Of a stretch of DNA of 64,000 bases, positions 24,123-33,387 are shown one piece after another; the first letter of the stretch is position 1, and each line of letters begins with the position of its first letter. The DNA lies in the NCBI RefSeq assembly GCF_012223425.1, contig NZ_CP038799.1, forward strand, positions 4,324,249 through 4,388,248. The letters are read 5' to 3'. Source of the DNA: Mycolicibacterium frederiksbergense (GTDB lineage Bacteria; Actinomycetota; Actinomycetes; Mycobacteriales; Mycobacteriaceae). The position numbers were made by a program, and so were the translations under genes. Under the pieces are notes generated by a model that saw nothing but the letters and a program-made list of their open reading frames with translations, did not search any database and was not told the DNA's origin.

Positions 24123-25387
24123 CCACCTCGACTCGTTCCGGCGTGACCCAGATCGCGCGGACCGGGTTGAGCTGGCTCGACATTCCCGACGAGCCCGACC
24201 TCACCCGGATGCGCCGCGAGACAAGCATCCGCCTGCATGCCGCGATGGCCGACCACGGCGTCGACGCCCTGGTGCTGCTCGGCAACAGCAACGTCATGTA
24301 CGCCACCGGCATCAGCTGGCCGCTGGCCGACGCCGGGTTGTCCCACATCGAGCGTCCTGTCGCGATCGTGGTGGCCGATGACGAATACCCGCACCTGTTC
24401 CTGCCGTTCCGCGAAGGGGCAGTGGATGAATCCGAGTTGCCCGAGGACCACCTGAACGGCCCGATGTACCTCGAATTCGACGAAGGCGTCGACCAGTTCG
24501 CCGGCATCCTGGCCGGGCTGGTGCCCGCCGGTGCCACCATCGGTGTCGATGAGCTGACCGGTTCGATGCGCAGGGCCGGCAACCGGCTGTTCCCCCAGCC
24601 CCCGGTCGATGCCGCTCCGGTCGTCGGCGCGGCCAAACTGGTCAAGACCGTCGACCAGATATCCTGCCTGCGCCGGGCGACGCAGATCACCGAGCAGGCC
24701 GTCTCCGAGATCCAGAAGTCGCTGACGCCCGGGGTCCGCCAGATCGATCTGTCTGCCGAATTCGTCCGCCGTACTTTCGAGCTCGGTGCGACCACCAACA
24801 TGTTCGACTCGATCTGGCAGGTGATGCCGGCCTCGAAGGCCGAAGGCACCTGGACGACCACCGGTGATTTGGCGCTCCCGCTGCTGACCACCGAACGTCA
24901 GGTCGCCCGCGGCGATGTGCTGTGGACCGACGTGTCCATCGCCTACCACGGCTACTGCTCCGATCACGGGCGCACCTGGATCGTCGGACAGGATCCCACC
25001 CCGCGCCAGCAGCAGCAGTTCGACAAGTGGCGCCAGATCGTCGATGCGGTGCTGTCGGTGACCAGGGCCGGCGCCAGCTGTGGTGACCTCGGGCGTGCGG
25101 CAACCGAGGCTGCCGGCGGCCAGAAACCGTGGCTGCCGCACTTCTATCTGGGCCACGGCATCGGCACCAGCGCCGCCGAGATGCCGATGATCGGAACCGA
25201 TCTGGGCCAGCAGTGGGATGACGACTTTGTGTTCCCGGCCGGCATGTTGCTGGTGTTCGAACCAGTGGTGTGGGAGGACGGCACCGGCGGTTACCGCGGC
25301 GAGGAGATCGTGGTGGTCACCGAGGACGGCTGGATGCCGCTGACCTCCTATCCCTACGACCCCTTTGAGGTGTCCGGTGGGAACTGA
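24119..25387 (+). CDS. M24 (Xaa-Pro peptidase/creatinase-fold) metalloenzyme, intact
   Basis: A 422-residue pita-bread-fold protein of the M24 family. It has a creatinase-like N-terminal domain and a C-terminal metal-binding domain. All five expected dinuclear metal ligands are present: D271 and D282 (DVSIAYHGYCSD, eleven apart), H346 (LGHGIGT), E381 (FEP) and E395 (RGEE). M24 members include prolidases, creatinase and DMSP lyase, so it need not be a peptidase. It overlaps the amidohydrolase by ATGA, and the next gene is a degenerate paralogue. In this setting it may cleave a C-N or C-S bond of a conjugated metabolite. Confidence 0.82.
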   Translation: MTTSTRSGVTQIARTGLSWLDIPDEPDLTRMRRETSIRLHAAMADHGVDALVLLGNSNVMYATGISWPLADAGLSHIERPVAIVVADDEYPHLFLPFREGAVDESELPEDHLNGPMYLEFDEGVDQFAGILAGLVPAGATIGVDELTGSMRRAGNRLFPQPPVDAAPVVGAAKLVKTVDQISCLRRATQITEQAVSEIQKSLTPGVRQIDLSAEFVRRTFELGATTNMFDSIWQVMPASKAEGTWTTTGDLALPLLTTERQVARGDVLWTDVSIAYHGYCSDHGRTWIVGQDPTPRQQQQFDKWRQIVDAVLSVTRAGASCGDLGRAATEAAGGQKPWLPHFYLGHGIGTSAAEMPMIGTDLGQQWDDDFVFPAGMLLVFEPVVWEDGTGGYRGEEIVVVTEDGWMPLTSYPYDPFEVSGGN

Positions 25388-26513
25388 GATCGAGGCCGAC
25401 GGCCGGGCGCTGCGGGTCAGCCGAAGAGAGCGTGCCATCGCGCAGATGGAGGTCCACGACCTCGACATCCTGGTGCTGGGACGGCAGGCCAATGTGCGCT
25501 ACATCTCCGGTGCGCCACAGTTGTGGGTGGTCGGAACCAGGCCGTTCGGGCCGATCTGCTCCTACGTCCGCGAGACCGGTGAGATCCACCTGAACAGCAC
25601 CTGGGACGAGGGGATCCCCGAGGAGATCCCGCACGAGAATCTGTACGGCTTCGCGTGGAACCCGATGACTCTGGTCGGCATCATGCAGAAGATGAAGGGT
25701 GCCGACACCGCGCGGCGGGTCGGAACCGACGCGCTGACACCGATGTTCGCCAAGCTGCTGCCGATGGTGTTCCCGAATGCCGAACTGGTCGACGCGGAGC
25801 CGGCCATGCGGGCCGCCCGGCGGGTCAAGACCCCCGAGGAGGTCACCGCCCTGCGCCGCGCCCTGAGCGTGGCCGAGCAAGGGCTGGCCAAAGGGGCGGC
25901 CGAACTGAACCCGGGGACGACCGAACAGCACCTGGCCGGTGTGATCCTCGAGGGCGAGGCCGCCGGAGGGGTCAGCACACCGGCAACCCAAGATGCCGCG
26001 TGGGTGACGTCGAAGGGGCACCCGTGGCGGCGCGACCGAGTTGACGGCCGGGTGCGCGAGGGTGACCTGGTGGCGTTGTCCGCCGGGGTGCTCGCCGACG
26101 GGTACGTCGGTGAGCTGGCCCGCACCTACTACGCCGGCGAACCGACCGACGCGGTGCGCTCGCTGTACCGGCGCCGAGACGCACTGTGGCACAGCCTGCT
26201 CGATGCATGCCGGATCGGGAACACGACCAGCGCGTTGTTGGCCGCCTACGAACGGGCCGGTGAGCGGCTGCCGGCCATGCCGGTGGCGCACGGACTCGGG
26301 CTGGGGTTCGACCCTCCTGTCGTGACCCCCCACCTGCGGGCCACCGCCGAACGCGAGGTGCTGGAGGAGGGCATGGTCCTCGCGCTGACCGCATACGTCT
26401 GGGAGGAGGGCGTGGGTGCCGTGTTCACCCGCGACGCCGTCCTCATCGGCGCCGACGGTCCGCATGTGCTGACCCGTGCCCCGTCCGGTGCCGGCGTACC
26501 GGCCCTGAGTTGA
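25377..26513 (+). CDS. M24-fold protein with lost metal ligands (probable pseudoenzyme)
   Basis: A 378-residue paralogue of the preceding protein, with the same N-terminal and C-terminal domains (LVLGRQANVRYISG, MRAARRVKTPEEVTALRRA). The metal ligands are largely gone: the first Asp is S235, the second is E246, the His is kept (H305, AHGLGLGF), the Glu of the E-P motif is T338, and the final Glu is R352. GTG 25377 has GAGGTG upstream and overlaps the preceding gene by 11 bp. The frame is intact and well conserved elsewhere, so it is probably a non-catalytic or repurposed partner, possibly forming a heteromer. Confidence 0.78.
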   Translation: MGTEIEADGRALRVSRRERAIAQMEVHDLDILVLGRQANVRYISGAPQLWVVGTRPFGPICSYVRETGEIHLNSTWDEGIPEEIPHENLYGFAWNPMTLVGIMQKMKGADTARRVGTDALTPMFAKLLPMVFPNAELVDAEPAMRAARRVKTPEEVTALRRALSVAEQGLAKGAAELNPGTTEQHLAGVILEGEAAGGVSTPATQDAAWVTSKGHPWRRDRVDGRVREGDLVALSAGVLADGYVGELARTYYAGEPTDAVRSLYRRRDALWHSLLDACRIGNTTSALLAAYERAGERLPAMPVAHGLGLGFDPPVVTPHLRATAEREVLEEGMVLALTAYVWEEGVGAVFTRDAVLIGADGPHVLTRAPSGAGVPALS

Positions 26514-26547
26514 ACCCCATCCATCACTGCCGCAGAGGAGCCCGCTG

Positions 26548-27507
26548 ATGGCGGATCGTCCGTCCCCCGAAGAGATCATCCGCTACGAGAAGGACCCGAA
26601 GACCAAGATCGCGACCATCACGTTCGACCGGCCGGAGTTCCTCAACGCGCCGACGTCGATGGCCCGGCTGCGCTACGCCGACATCCTGCGAGCGGCCAAC
26701 ACCGACAACGATGTGAAGGTGGTGATCATCCGCGGTGTGGGCGACAACCTCGGCAGCGGTGCGGATCTGCCGGAATTCATGGAGGGCAACGACAATCCGG
26801 CGGCCCGGCTGGCCGAACTGCGGCTGGAGGATGACGGCGTCGGCGAGGTGACCTACCCGCCCAAGGGGACGTTCCGCAACGGGGCGACCATCAGCTCGTG
26901 GTACGCCAACTCGCAGGCCGGAAACCGTGCGCTGCAGGATTTCAAGAAAATCAGCATCGTCGAGGCCAAGGGCTACTGTTACGGCTGGCACTTCTACCAG
27001 TGCGCCGACGCCGATCTGGTGATCTCCAGCGACGACGCACTGTTCGGTCACCCGTCCTTCCGCTATCACGGCTGGGGTCCGCGGATGTGGACCTGGGTGC
27101 AGATGATGGGCTTGCGCAAGTTCCAGGAGATGGTGTTCACCGGCCGTCCGTTCACCGCCGCGGAGATGTATGACTGCAACTTCCTGAACAAGGTGGTGGC
27201 CCGCGATCAGCTGGAAGCCGAGACGCAGAAGTATGCCCAGGCCTGTACCCGGAACCGGCCGGTGGACACGGTGTTCCAGCAGAAGATGTTCTTCGAGATC
27301 TTCAAGCAGCACCAGGGCGAGTACATGGGCAGCCTGCTGAGCGCCTTCTTCGAGTCGATGGGCAACGGCGTGGCCAACGACAGCGATGACGACCTCGACA
27401 TGTTCGAGTCGATCGACTCCGGGTTGTCGGCCGCCGTCAACGACAACGACAGCAAGTTCCCACCGGACTTCCGGCTGTCCAAGAAGAACCGGAGCAAGCC
27501 CGAATAG
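26548..27507 (+). CDS. enoyl-CoA hydratase/isomerase (crotonase family)
   Basis: A 319-residue crotonase-fold protein. It has FDRPEFLNAPTS (about 26-37), IIRGVGDNLGSGADLPEF with the first oxyanion element, and VEAKGYCYGWHFYQCADADL (second element, about 136-155), where the usual GG is altered to YGWH. A long insert (about 80-115) and an extended C-terminus make it larger than standard hydratases (~260). ATG 26548 follows a GAGGAG site. The odd active site suggests an atypical reaction (isomerase or hydrolase). The start of the double CoA transferase lies 2 bp after the stop. Confidence 0.8.
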   Translation: MADRPSPEEIIRYEKDPKTKIATITFDRPEFLNAPTSMARLRYADILRAANTDNDVKVVIIRGVGDNLGSGADLPEFMEGNDNPAARLAELRLEDDGVGEVTYPPKGTFRNGATISSWYANSQAGNRALQDFKKISIVEAKGYCYGWHFYQCADADLVISSDDALFGHPSFRYHGWGPRMWTWVQMMGLRKFQEMVFTGRPFTAAEMYDCNFLNKVVARDQLEAETQKYAQACTRNRPVDTVFQQKMFFEIFKQHQGEYMGSLLSAFFESMGNGVANDSDDDLDMFESIDSGLSAAVNDNDSKFPPDFRLSKKNRSKPE

Positions 27508-27509
27508 AC

Positions 27510-29930
27510 ATGAGCGCACCACTTTCCGGCTACACCGTCATCGACCTGTCCACAGGTATCGCCGGTGCTTACTGCACCAGACTCCTGGCCGACGGCGGCG
27601 CCGAGGTCATCAAGGTGGAGGCACCGGAGGGCGACCCGCTGCGGCGCTGGTCGGCATCGGGCGCCGCCATCGCCGCCGGGGACAGCGGTGCGCTGTTCAA
27701 GTTCCTGGCCGGGGCCAAGCGGAGTGTGGTGATCGACCCGGCAGCCGGCACCTCCCTGCTCGACCGGTTGCTGGCCGCCGCCGATGCGGTCGTGTGGTCG
27801 CCGGAATCTGCTGTCGCCGAGCTGATCTCACCGCGGGAGCTGCACCGGCGCCATCCGCATCTGGTCATCACCGCGATCACACCGTTCGGTCTGGACGGAC
27901 CCTGGCACGACCGGCCGGCCACCGAGTTCACCCTGCAGGCCTGGTCCGGCGGGGCCATCGGCATTGGGCGCGGATCCCAGGACCGAGCTCCCGCACACGT
28001 CGGTGGTCGGCCGGGGGAGTGGGTGACCGGCGCCTACGCCGCGGCGATGACGCAGGCGTTCCGGGTCCGTGCCCTGCGAGACGGGTACGGAGAGCTGATC
28101 GACGTGTCCGCGCTGGAGGCGCAGATCCTGTGCCTCACCTACTATCCGGTGACCTACTTCGAGATGCTCGGTCACCCGTGGCGCACCGAGCGGCGGCCCA
28201 CCGTGCCGGGTGTCGCCGAGGCCGCGGACGGACTGGTCGCCCTCGGTTGCGGCACCGCCCAGCAATGGCACGATCTGTGCGCCATGTCCGGCCACGATGA
28301 GTGGATCGACGAGAACACCACCCTGACCATCACCGAGCAAGCCAATCTGCACGCCGAGGAGCTCTACGCCTGGGTGCGCGAACAGAACGCCGACGATCTC
28401 CGGGATCTGGCCACGGCATTCCGCATCCCCAATGCGCCGGTGGGCAACGGTGCGAACGTCGCCGCCATGGACCATTTCGCGCAGCGCGGTGCCTTCGTCG
28501 AGCACCCGGGCGGGCAGTTCATGCAGCCCGCCCATCCGTACCGGCTCGGCGGTGTTCAGCTGCGCCCGCCGGCGACGTCGCCCGAACTGGGTCAGCACAC
28601 CGATGAGGTGGCCGCCCTGGACCTGCCGCCGCGGCCCGGTCCGGACGGCGAACTGGACCGGAACCGGTTGCCGTTGAGCGGTCTCCGCATCCTGGACATG
28701 ACCACCTTCTGGGCGGGACCGTCGTGCACGCATGTGCTCGGCATGCTCGGAGCCGAGGTCATCCACCTGGAGTCCACCGCGCGCCCGGACGGGACCCGCC
28801 TGATCGCGGGTATCCCGGCTACCGAGGAACAGTGGTGGGAACGGTCGCCGATCTTCTCGGCACTCAACACCAACAAGAAGGGCCTGACCCTCGACTTCCA
28901 GACCGAGGAGGGCCGTGATCTGCTGCGTCGGCTGATCGCCACCTGCGATGTGGTGGTGGAGAATTTCACCCCGCGGGTGATCGATCAGATCGGGCTGGAC
29001 TTCGAGACGGTGCGCACCCTGCGCGACGGTGTGATCATGGTGCGGATGCCCGGATTCGGGCTGGACGGCCCGTGGCGCGACAACCCGGCGTTCGCCTACA
29101 TCATCGAGGACGCGTCCGGTCTGAGCTGGCTCACCGGCTACCCCGACCGCACCCCGTTCGAGCCCTATTCTGTCGGTGACCCGAATGCCGGTGTGCACGC
29201 GCTGAATGCGCTGTTGCTGGCGCTTGAGCATCGCCGCCGGACCGGCGAGGCGGTGCTGGTCGAGGCGGCCATGGTGGACGCGGCGCTCAACATCGCCGCC
29301 GAGCAGGTGATCGAACATTCCGCCTACGGCGCGCTGCTGCAGCGCGCCGGAAACCGCGGCCCGGCGGCCGCGCCGCAGAATCTGTACCGCAGCGCCGATA
29401 TCGACGAATTCGGTCGTGCCGACAGCTGGGTGGCCGTCGCGGTCGAGACCGACGCGCAGTGGGCGGCGCTGCGCGACGCGCTGGGCAGACCGGCCTGGGC
29501 GATGGCCGACGAGTTGTCGACCGCAGCCGGCCGCCGCGCACACCACGACCGGATCGACGAGGAGCTGGGCGCCTGGTGCGAGCCCCGGGCAGCCGACGAG
29601 ATCGTCGAAACACTCTGGCCGGCCGGTGTTCCGGTGGCCAAGGTGATGCAGCCGCACCGGCAGACCGAACTGGCCCAACTGCGGCATCGGCGGTTCTTCG
29701 AGCACGTCGGGCATCCGGTGAACATCGCCGCGCCGCACAGCACGCTGCCGGTATCGGTGTCCCGTGGCCCGGACGTCTTTCATCGGGAACCGGCACCGCT
29801 GCTCGGCGAGCACAACCATGAACTGCTCACCCAGCTCGGCCTGACCGGCGCCGAGATCGATTTGCTGGAGGAGCAGGGCGTGATCGGCACCGAACCCGGT
29901 GTCGGCGGTCGGAGGAAGGCAGTCCGCTAG
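27510..29930 (+). CDS. tandem double-domain family III CoA-transferase
   Basis: An 806-residue fusion of two complete CaiB/BaiF domains. Domain 1 covers about 1-380 (LSGYTVIDLSTGIAGAYCTR, GGAEVIKVEAPEGDPLRRW). Domain 2 covers about 387-800 (LSGLRILDMTTFWAGPSCTH, LGAEVIHLES). In domain 2 the catalytic Asp is present, D557 in VGDPNAG. In domain 1 the equivalent residue is E170 (PGEWVTG), so that half may be inactive or regulatory. CaiB proteins normally form interlocked dimers; a fused pair could fold as an intramolecular dimer with one working site. It ends the TetR-led operon. Confidence 0.85.
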   Translation: MSAPLSGYTVIDLSTGIAGAYCTRLLADGGAEVIKVEAPEGDPLRRWSASGAAIAAGDSGALFKFLAGAKRSVVIDPAAGTSLLDRLLAAADAVVWSPESAVAELISPRELHRRHPHLVITAITPFGLDGPWHDRPATEFTLQAWSGGAIGIGRGSQDRAPAHVGGRPGEWVTGAYAAAMTQAFRVRALRDGYGELIDVSALEAQILCLTYYPVTYFEMLGHPWRTERRPTVPGVAEAADGLVALGCGTAQQWHDLCAMSGHDEWIDENTTLTITEQANLHAEELYAWVREQNADDLRDLATAFRIPNAPVGNGANVAAMDHFAQRGAFVEHPGGQFMQPAHPYRLGGVQLRPPATSPELGQHTDEVAALDLPPRPGPDGELDRNRLPLSGLRILDMTTFWAGPSCTHVLGMLGAEVIHLESTARPDGTRLIAGIPATEEQWWERSPIFSALNTNKKGLTLDFQTEEGRDLLRRLIATCDVVVENFTPRVIDQIGLDFETVRTLRDGVIMVRMPGFGLDGPWRDNPAFAYIIEDASGLSWLTGYPDRTPFEPYSVGDPNAGVHALNALLLALEHRRRTGEAVLVEAAMVDAALNIAAEQVIEHSAYGALLQRAGNRGPAAAPQNLYRSADIDEFGRADSWVAVAVETDAQWAALRDALGRPAWAMADELSTAAGRRAHHDRIDEELGAWCEPRAADEIVETLWPAGVPVAKVMQPHRQTELAQLRHRRFFEHVGHPVNIAAPHSTLPVSVSRGPDVFHREPAPLLGEHNHELLTQLGLTGAEIDLLEEQGVIGTEPGVGGRRKAVR

Positions 29931-30071
29931 TGCCCTGAGCCGGTGATCCGAGCCGAAATACGCCCAAAGGCAAAGGCGCACAACGGCTATTTCTCGTCGC
30001 ATTGGCTACGTTGATGTATCAAGACATCGGTGACACTTTGGTGGTCGGCACTGACGGACGGGCCGCAGCCC

Positions 30072-31343
30072 CTACGTCGGCATCCGGTCCAACAACGCGC
30101 CGAAGTCCTCGGTGTCCCAGAGGTACAGCGCATTCGACAGCATCAACAGCGGGGCTCGCACTGCTTCCGTGCCGGCGATCCGTGGATCGCGACGATCGGC
30201 CACATCGGCCAGGTCCGGCACCGCGGTGCGCACGATGTCGGGCACCTCCAGCAGCCACGCCACGCCCATCACCGCGACGTACAGCATCAGCTGGGTCCGC
30301 AGCAGCGAAAGATCCAGCGCCGGCCCGCCGGCGGCGGCGTATTCGGTGGCGAAGTGTTCGAGCAGCTCGTCGAGATGGTTTCGCCACAGGTCGGTCTCGG
30401 CGCTGCACAGCGCACCCCATAGCGCCATTGCGACATTCATGACACTGACACAGCCCCAGTCCATCAACCCGCATCGCAGGGCGCCGTCGTGCTCGCGCCA
30501 GAACCAGGCGTTGTCCACGTTGGCATTCCAATGGCACAGTGCCGAGTGCGCACCGGTGTCGTGCAGCCAGGACATCACAGTGTCCTCGGCCGCGGCAATG
30601 CGGCCGACGTCGGCGAGCATGCGGTCGACGAACCCCGCGCTGTTCGCCACCTCGGGCAGCAGACCCGGATGTTCGGCGGCGAACTCGGCGAGCCGACGGA
30701 TGCGGTAGGCGAGCTCGGCATCGCCGTGCCGGACCCGCTGCCCGACGGTCACCCGCTCGGGATCGAATCGGAACTCGTCGTCGACCGACGGCGGCAGTTG
30801 GCCCGCCCGGTGCGCGCCGGCGAGCCGGGCCACGCCGCTCAACAGCGCGGTGTAATGGCCCAGCTGATCGGGCATCGAGTAGTCCAGACATTTGTCGTAA
30901 TGCCTTTCGATACCTGCGGATTCGTAGCCGATCCGTTCGGTGATCAGAATGCCGCTACAGTCTTCGGCCTGGTAGGCGCCGAACACGCAGACCGGCACAG
31001 CGACGGGCAGCGCTGTCGTCGTCGACAGCGCGGCGAACCGGACCTCGAGATCCATCTGGGACTTGCCCCGGTCGCGGCGGGGGTTGTCGAAGTCGCGGGA
31101 GAACTTCACGAACAGCTCGGTTGGCAGCCCGGGCCGCAGGTATTCGACGTCGATCAGCGCCTTGCGGCCGGTGCTGCCGCCACCACATTCCTCGAATCGG
31201 GTCACCGCGGTGACCCGATTGTCGGCGTCCAACGTCCCGAAACCATGCAGTGCGGTGGTGAGGAACTCCACACCGGCGACCCGCAGGGCGTCCGGTTCGG
31301 CGGGGAACAGCAGACCGTGATCGGTTCGGGCCCAACGGGTCAC
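30072..31343 (-). CDS. APH-fold kinase-like protein, catalytic Asp replaced
   Basis: A 423-residue protein of the aminoglycoside phosphotransferase/choline kinase-like fold. Visible elements are the ATP-binding lysine K80 (LFVKFS), a helix-C Glu near E100 (MDLEVRF), the Brenner-type loop at 271-278 (HWNANVDN) and the metal Asp D295 (LMDWG). The loop normally reads H-G-D-x4-N; the catalytic Asp is Asn (N273) here, so phosphotransfer may be lost or altered. The GTG start at 31343 overlaps the epimerase stop (GTGA). It closes the four-gene minus-strand operon. Contrast the canonical APH protein at 53032-54057. Confidence 0.72.
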   Translation of the reverse strand: MTRWARTDHGLLFPAEPDALRVAGVEFLTTALHGFGTLDADNRVTAVTRFEECGGGSTGRKALIDVEYLRPGLPTELFVKFSRDFDNPRRDRGKSQMDLEVRFAALSTTTALPVAVPVCVFGAYQAEDCSGILITERIGYESAGIERHYDKCLDYSMPDQLGHYTALLSGVARLAGAHRAGQLPPSVDDEFRFDPERVTVGQRVRHGDAELAYRIRRLAEFAAEHPGLLPEVANSAGFVDRMLADVGRIAAAEDTVMSWLHDTGAHSALCHWNANVDNAWFWREHDGALRCGLMDWGCVSVMNVAMALWGALCSAETDLWRNHLDELLEHFATEYAAAGGPALDLSLLRTQLMLYVAVMGVAWLLEVPDIVRTAVPDLADVADRRDPRIAGTEAVRAPLLMLSNALYLWDTEDFGALLDRMPT

Positions 31344-32317
31344 GTTCGGTGGACAGCGAAGAACCGGACGGCGCGGCAGATCGAGTCCTCTACCGGCTCG
31401 GGCTGCCAACCCAGTTCGCGCACCGCCTTGGAATGATCGAGGCGGCCCATGTTCTCGACGATCCGCATACCGACGGTGGCGAACTTGAGGTCCCGGCGCA
31501 GCAGGCCCGCCGCCAGATCGTTGAGGCGGGCCCCGGCGTACAGCACCGGCAGCGGTATGCCGATTTTCGGGACGCGTACCCCGGCGGCCTCGGCTGCGAT
31601 CCGGTGGACGTCCTGGGAGCTCATGAAGCGATCGGAGATGATGTAGCGCTCGCCGGGGCGGCCGCGCTCGGCGGCCAGCAGCATGGCGCGGGCAGCGTCC
31701 TCGATCCCCACCACCTCGAGGGAGTAGCCGAAGTAGACCGGCAGGCGGCCGGCACCGACCATGGCCAGTGCCTCGCCGTGCGGCGTCGGTTGCCAGTCAC
31801 CCGGGCCGTAGGTGGTGGACACGCACAGCGCGACGGCGGGCAGGCCACGGTCGCGTGCGTAGCTCAGCACCAGAGCTTCAGCGGCCCTGCGCGATTCGAT
31901 ATAGGGCCCGCCGCCGTCCCAATCGGCCACATCCTTCTCGGTGACCGGCCGCTCGCCGGCCGCGGCCAGCGTGCCGACAGTGCTGGTGAAGACGAACTTG
32001 CCGATGCCGACCGCCAATGCGGCGTCCAGGACGTGGCGCAGCCCGTCGACATTGGTGGAAAACAGGGCGGCCGGATCGCGCAGCCACATCCTGGCATCGA
32101 CGACGCAGTAGTAGACGGCATCGCAGCCCGTCATCGCCTCGCGCAGGGCCTCGTCGTCGAACAGACCGCCGTAGCGGCGGTCCACCTCGAGATCATCGAT
32201 GCCGCGGGTATCGCTGGTCGTGCGCAGCAGCACCCGGACGTCGTCACCACGCTGCACGAGCTGGCGGGTCACGTGCGACCCGAGGAAGCCACTGGCCCCC
32301 ATCACCAGCGCCGTCAT
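31340..32317 (-). CDS. NAD-dependent epimerase/3-beta-HSD-like extended SDR
   Basis: A 325-residue extended SDR. It has VMGASGFLGSHV (about 5-16), STVGT at the catalytic Ser position (about 112-116), Y139 and the equivalent of the catalytic lysine as R143 (YIESR), a conservative but unusual change. It resembles dihydroflavonol reductase/3-beta-hydroxysteroid dehydrogenase-type enzymes. It overlaps the upstream epimerase by 4 bp and the APH-like gene by 4 bp, so all are coupled. A role in oxidising a ring hydroxyl is plausible but not proven. Confidence 0.8.
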   Translation of the reverse strand: MTALVMGASGFLGSHVTRQLVQRGDDVRVLLRTTSDTRGIDDLEVDRRYGGLFDDEALREAMTGCDAVYYCVVDARMWLRDPAALFSTNVDGLRHVLDAALAVGIGKFVFTSTVGTLAAAGERPVTEKDVADWDGGGPYIESRRAAEALVLSYARDRGLPAVALCVSTTYGPGDWQPTPHGEALAMVGAGRLPVYFGYSLEVVGIEDAARAMLLAAERGRPGERYIISDRFMSSQDVHRIAAEAAGVRVPKIGIPLPVLYAGARLNDLAAGLLRRDLKFATVGMRIVENMGRLDHSKAVRELGWQPEPVEDSICRAVRFFAVHRT

Positions 32318-33384
32318 GCCCGTGCGGCGTCCAGCCCGGTGTCACCGAGCCGTGCGCTGAGCACCCGCCACGGATCGGCGTAGATGCCCGGTGATGTGCG
32401 GTATGCGCCTTGTCTTTTCACGAAGGCGCGGGCCAGAGGGGCGATCAGCCGGGACGGGTGGCGCTTCCAGCCGGTTTGGGCGCTGATCTCGGCGAGCATG
32501 TCGGGCCAGGTGTGGTGCTGGAACTGCAGCGCCTGCTGGGCGCGGGTGGTGTCCATCCAGTCGGTGATGAACCAGTCGTCGTCACTGTCGGGGTCGCCGG
32601 GCCGTCCGGGCGGGATCACTCCGGGCAGCCCACGTGCGGCGGCCAGGGACGGGCCGACATCACCCTGAAGCATGCGGTGTGACGCGTCGCCGGCGATGAG
32701 CAGGATCTCTCCGGCGACATCGGCGGTGGTGGCCGCGGCGAAAGCGCTTGCCACATCGCGGACATCCACCATGTGGATCCGGTTGTCGACCGGCAGTGCG
32801 CTCTCGAAGTACAGCGCATCGAGGGTGAACGGCAGGGCACTCAAATCGGTGCTCATCACCCCGCCGAGTCGCAGCACCACCCATTCCAGGCTGGATGCCC
32901 GCACGTAGGTTTCGGATTCCAGTTTGTGTCCGCCGTACAACTCGGTGGGCCGAGGGGGTGTCTCGGCGGTGACGGGGTCCGGGTTGCGGTGCGGATTCCG
33001 GGATCCGTAGACGGCATTGCTGGACGCCTGGACGAATCGCGGTGGCTTCGGTGCGGCCGCCGCGGTGTCGACGAGTGTCTTCGTCGCGTCCACGTTGACC
33101 TTGCGGGCCAGACCGGGGTTGCGGTAGATCGGCGGGGGAATGACGGCGGCCAGGTGCACGATGGCATCCGGCGCGACGTCGGCGATCAGGCTCTGTACGT
33201 CCGGTGTCGAGGTCAGGTCGGCCCAGCGCGATTCCACACCGCTCGGAAGCGCTTGAGCCTTGACCCGATTCGCATCGTTTGCCAGGTCGGTGGCCACCAC
33301 CCGGTGGCCGGCGGCGGCCAGCGCACGCACTGTCGCCGACCCGACGAGACCGAACGCCCCGGTGACCAGGACGGTGTCGGTCAT
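32314..33384 (-). CDS. NAD-dependent epimerase/dehydratase family protein
   Basis: A 356-residue extended SDR. It has LVTGAFGLVGSATV (about 6-19), D33 for NAD, VHLAAVIPPP, ASSNAVYG, and an intact Y150/K154 pair (YGGHK). It overlaps the following epimerase (ATGA) and starts 3 bp after the mycofactocin-type SDR stop. Substrate may be a sugar-like or polycyclic alcohol; the neighbours make a catabolic dehydrogenase more likely than a sugar epimerase. Confidence 0.82.
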   Translation of the reverse strand: MTDTVLVTGAFGLVGSATVRALAAAGHRVVATDLANDANRVKAQALPSGVESRWADLTSTPDVQSLIADVAPDAIVHLAAVIPPPIYRNPGLARKVNVDATKTLVDTAAAAPKPPRFVQASSNAVYGSRNPHRNPDPVTAETPPRPTELYGGHKLESETYVRASSLEWVVLRLGGVMSTDLSALPFTLDALYFESALPVDNRIHMVDVRDVASAFAAATTADVAGEILLIAGDASHRMLQGDVGPSLAAARGLPGVIPPGRPGDPDSDDDWFITDWMDTTRAQQALQFQHHTWPDMLAEISAQTGWKRHPSRLIAPLARAFVKRQGAYRTSPGIYADPWRVLSARLGDTGLDAARA

Positions 33385-33387
33385 CGG

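Noticed and set aside
27828..30002. 724-codon minus-strand frame opposite the double CoA transferase
   Set aside because: The plus strand encodes two clear CaiB domains there; the antisense product has no motif and shadow-frame composition.
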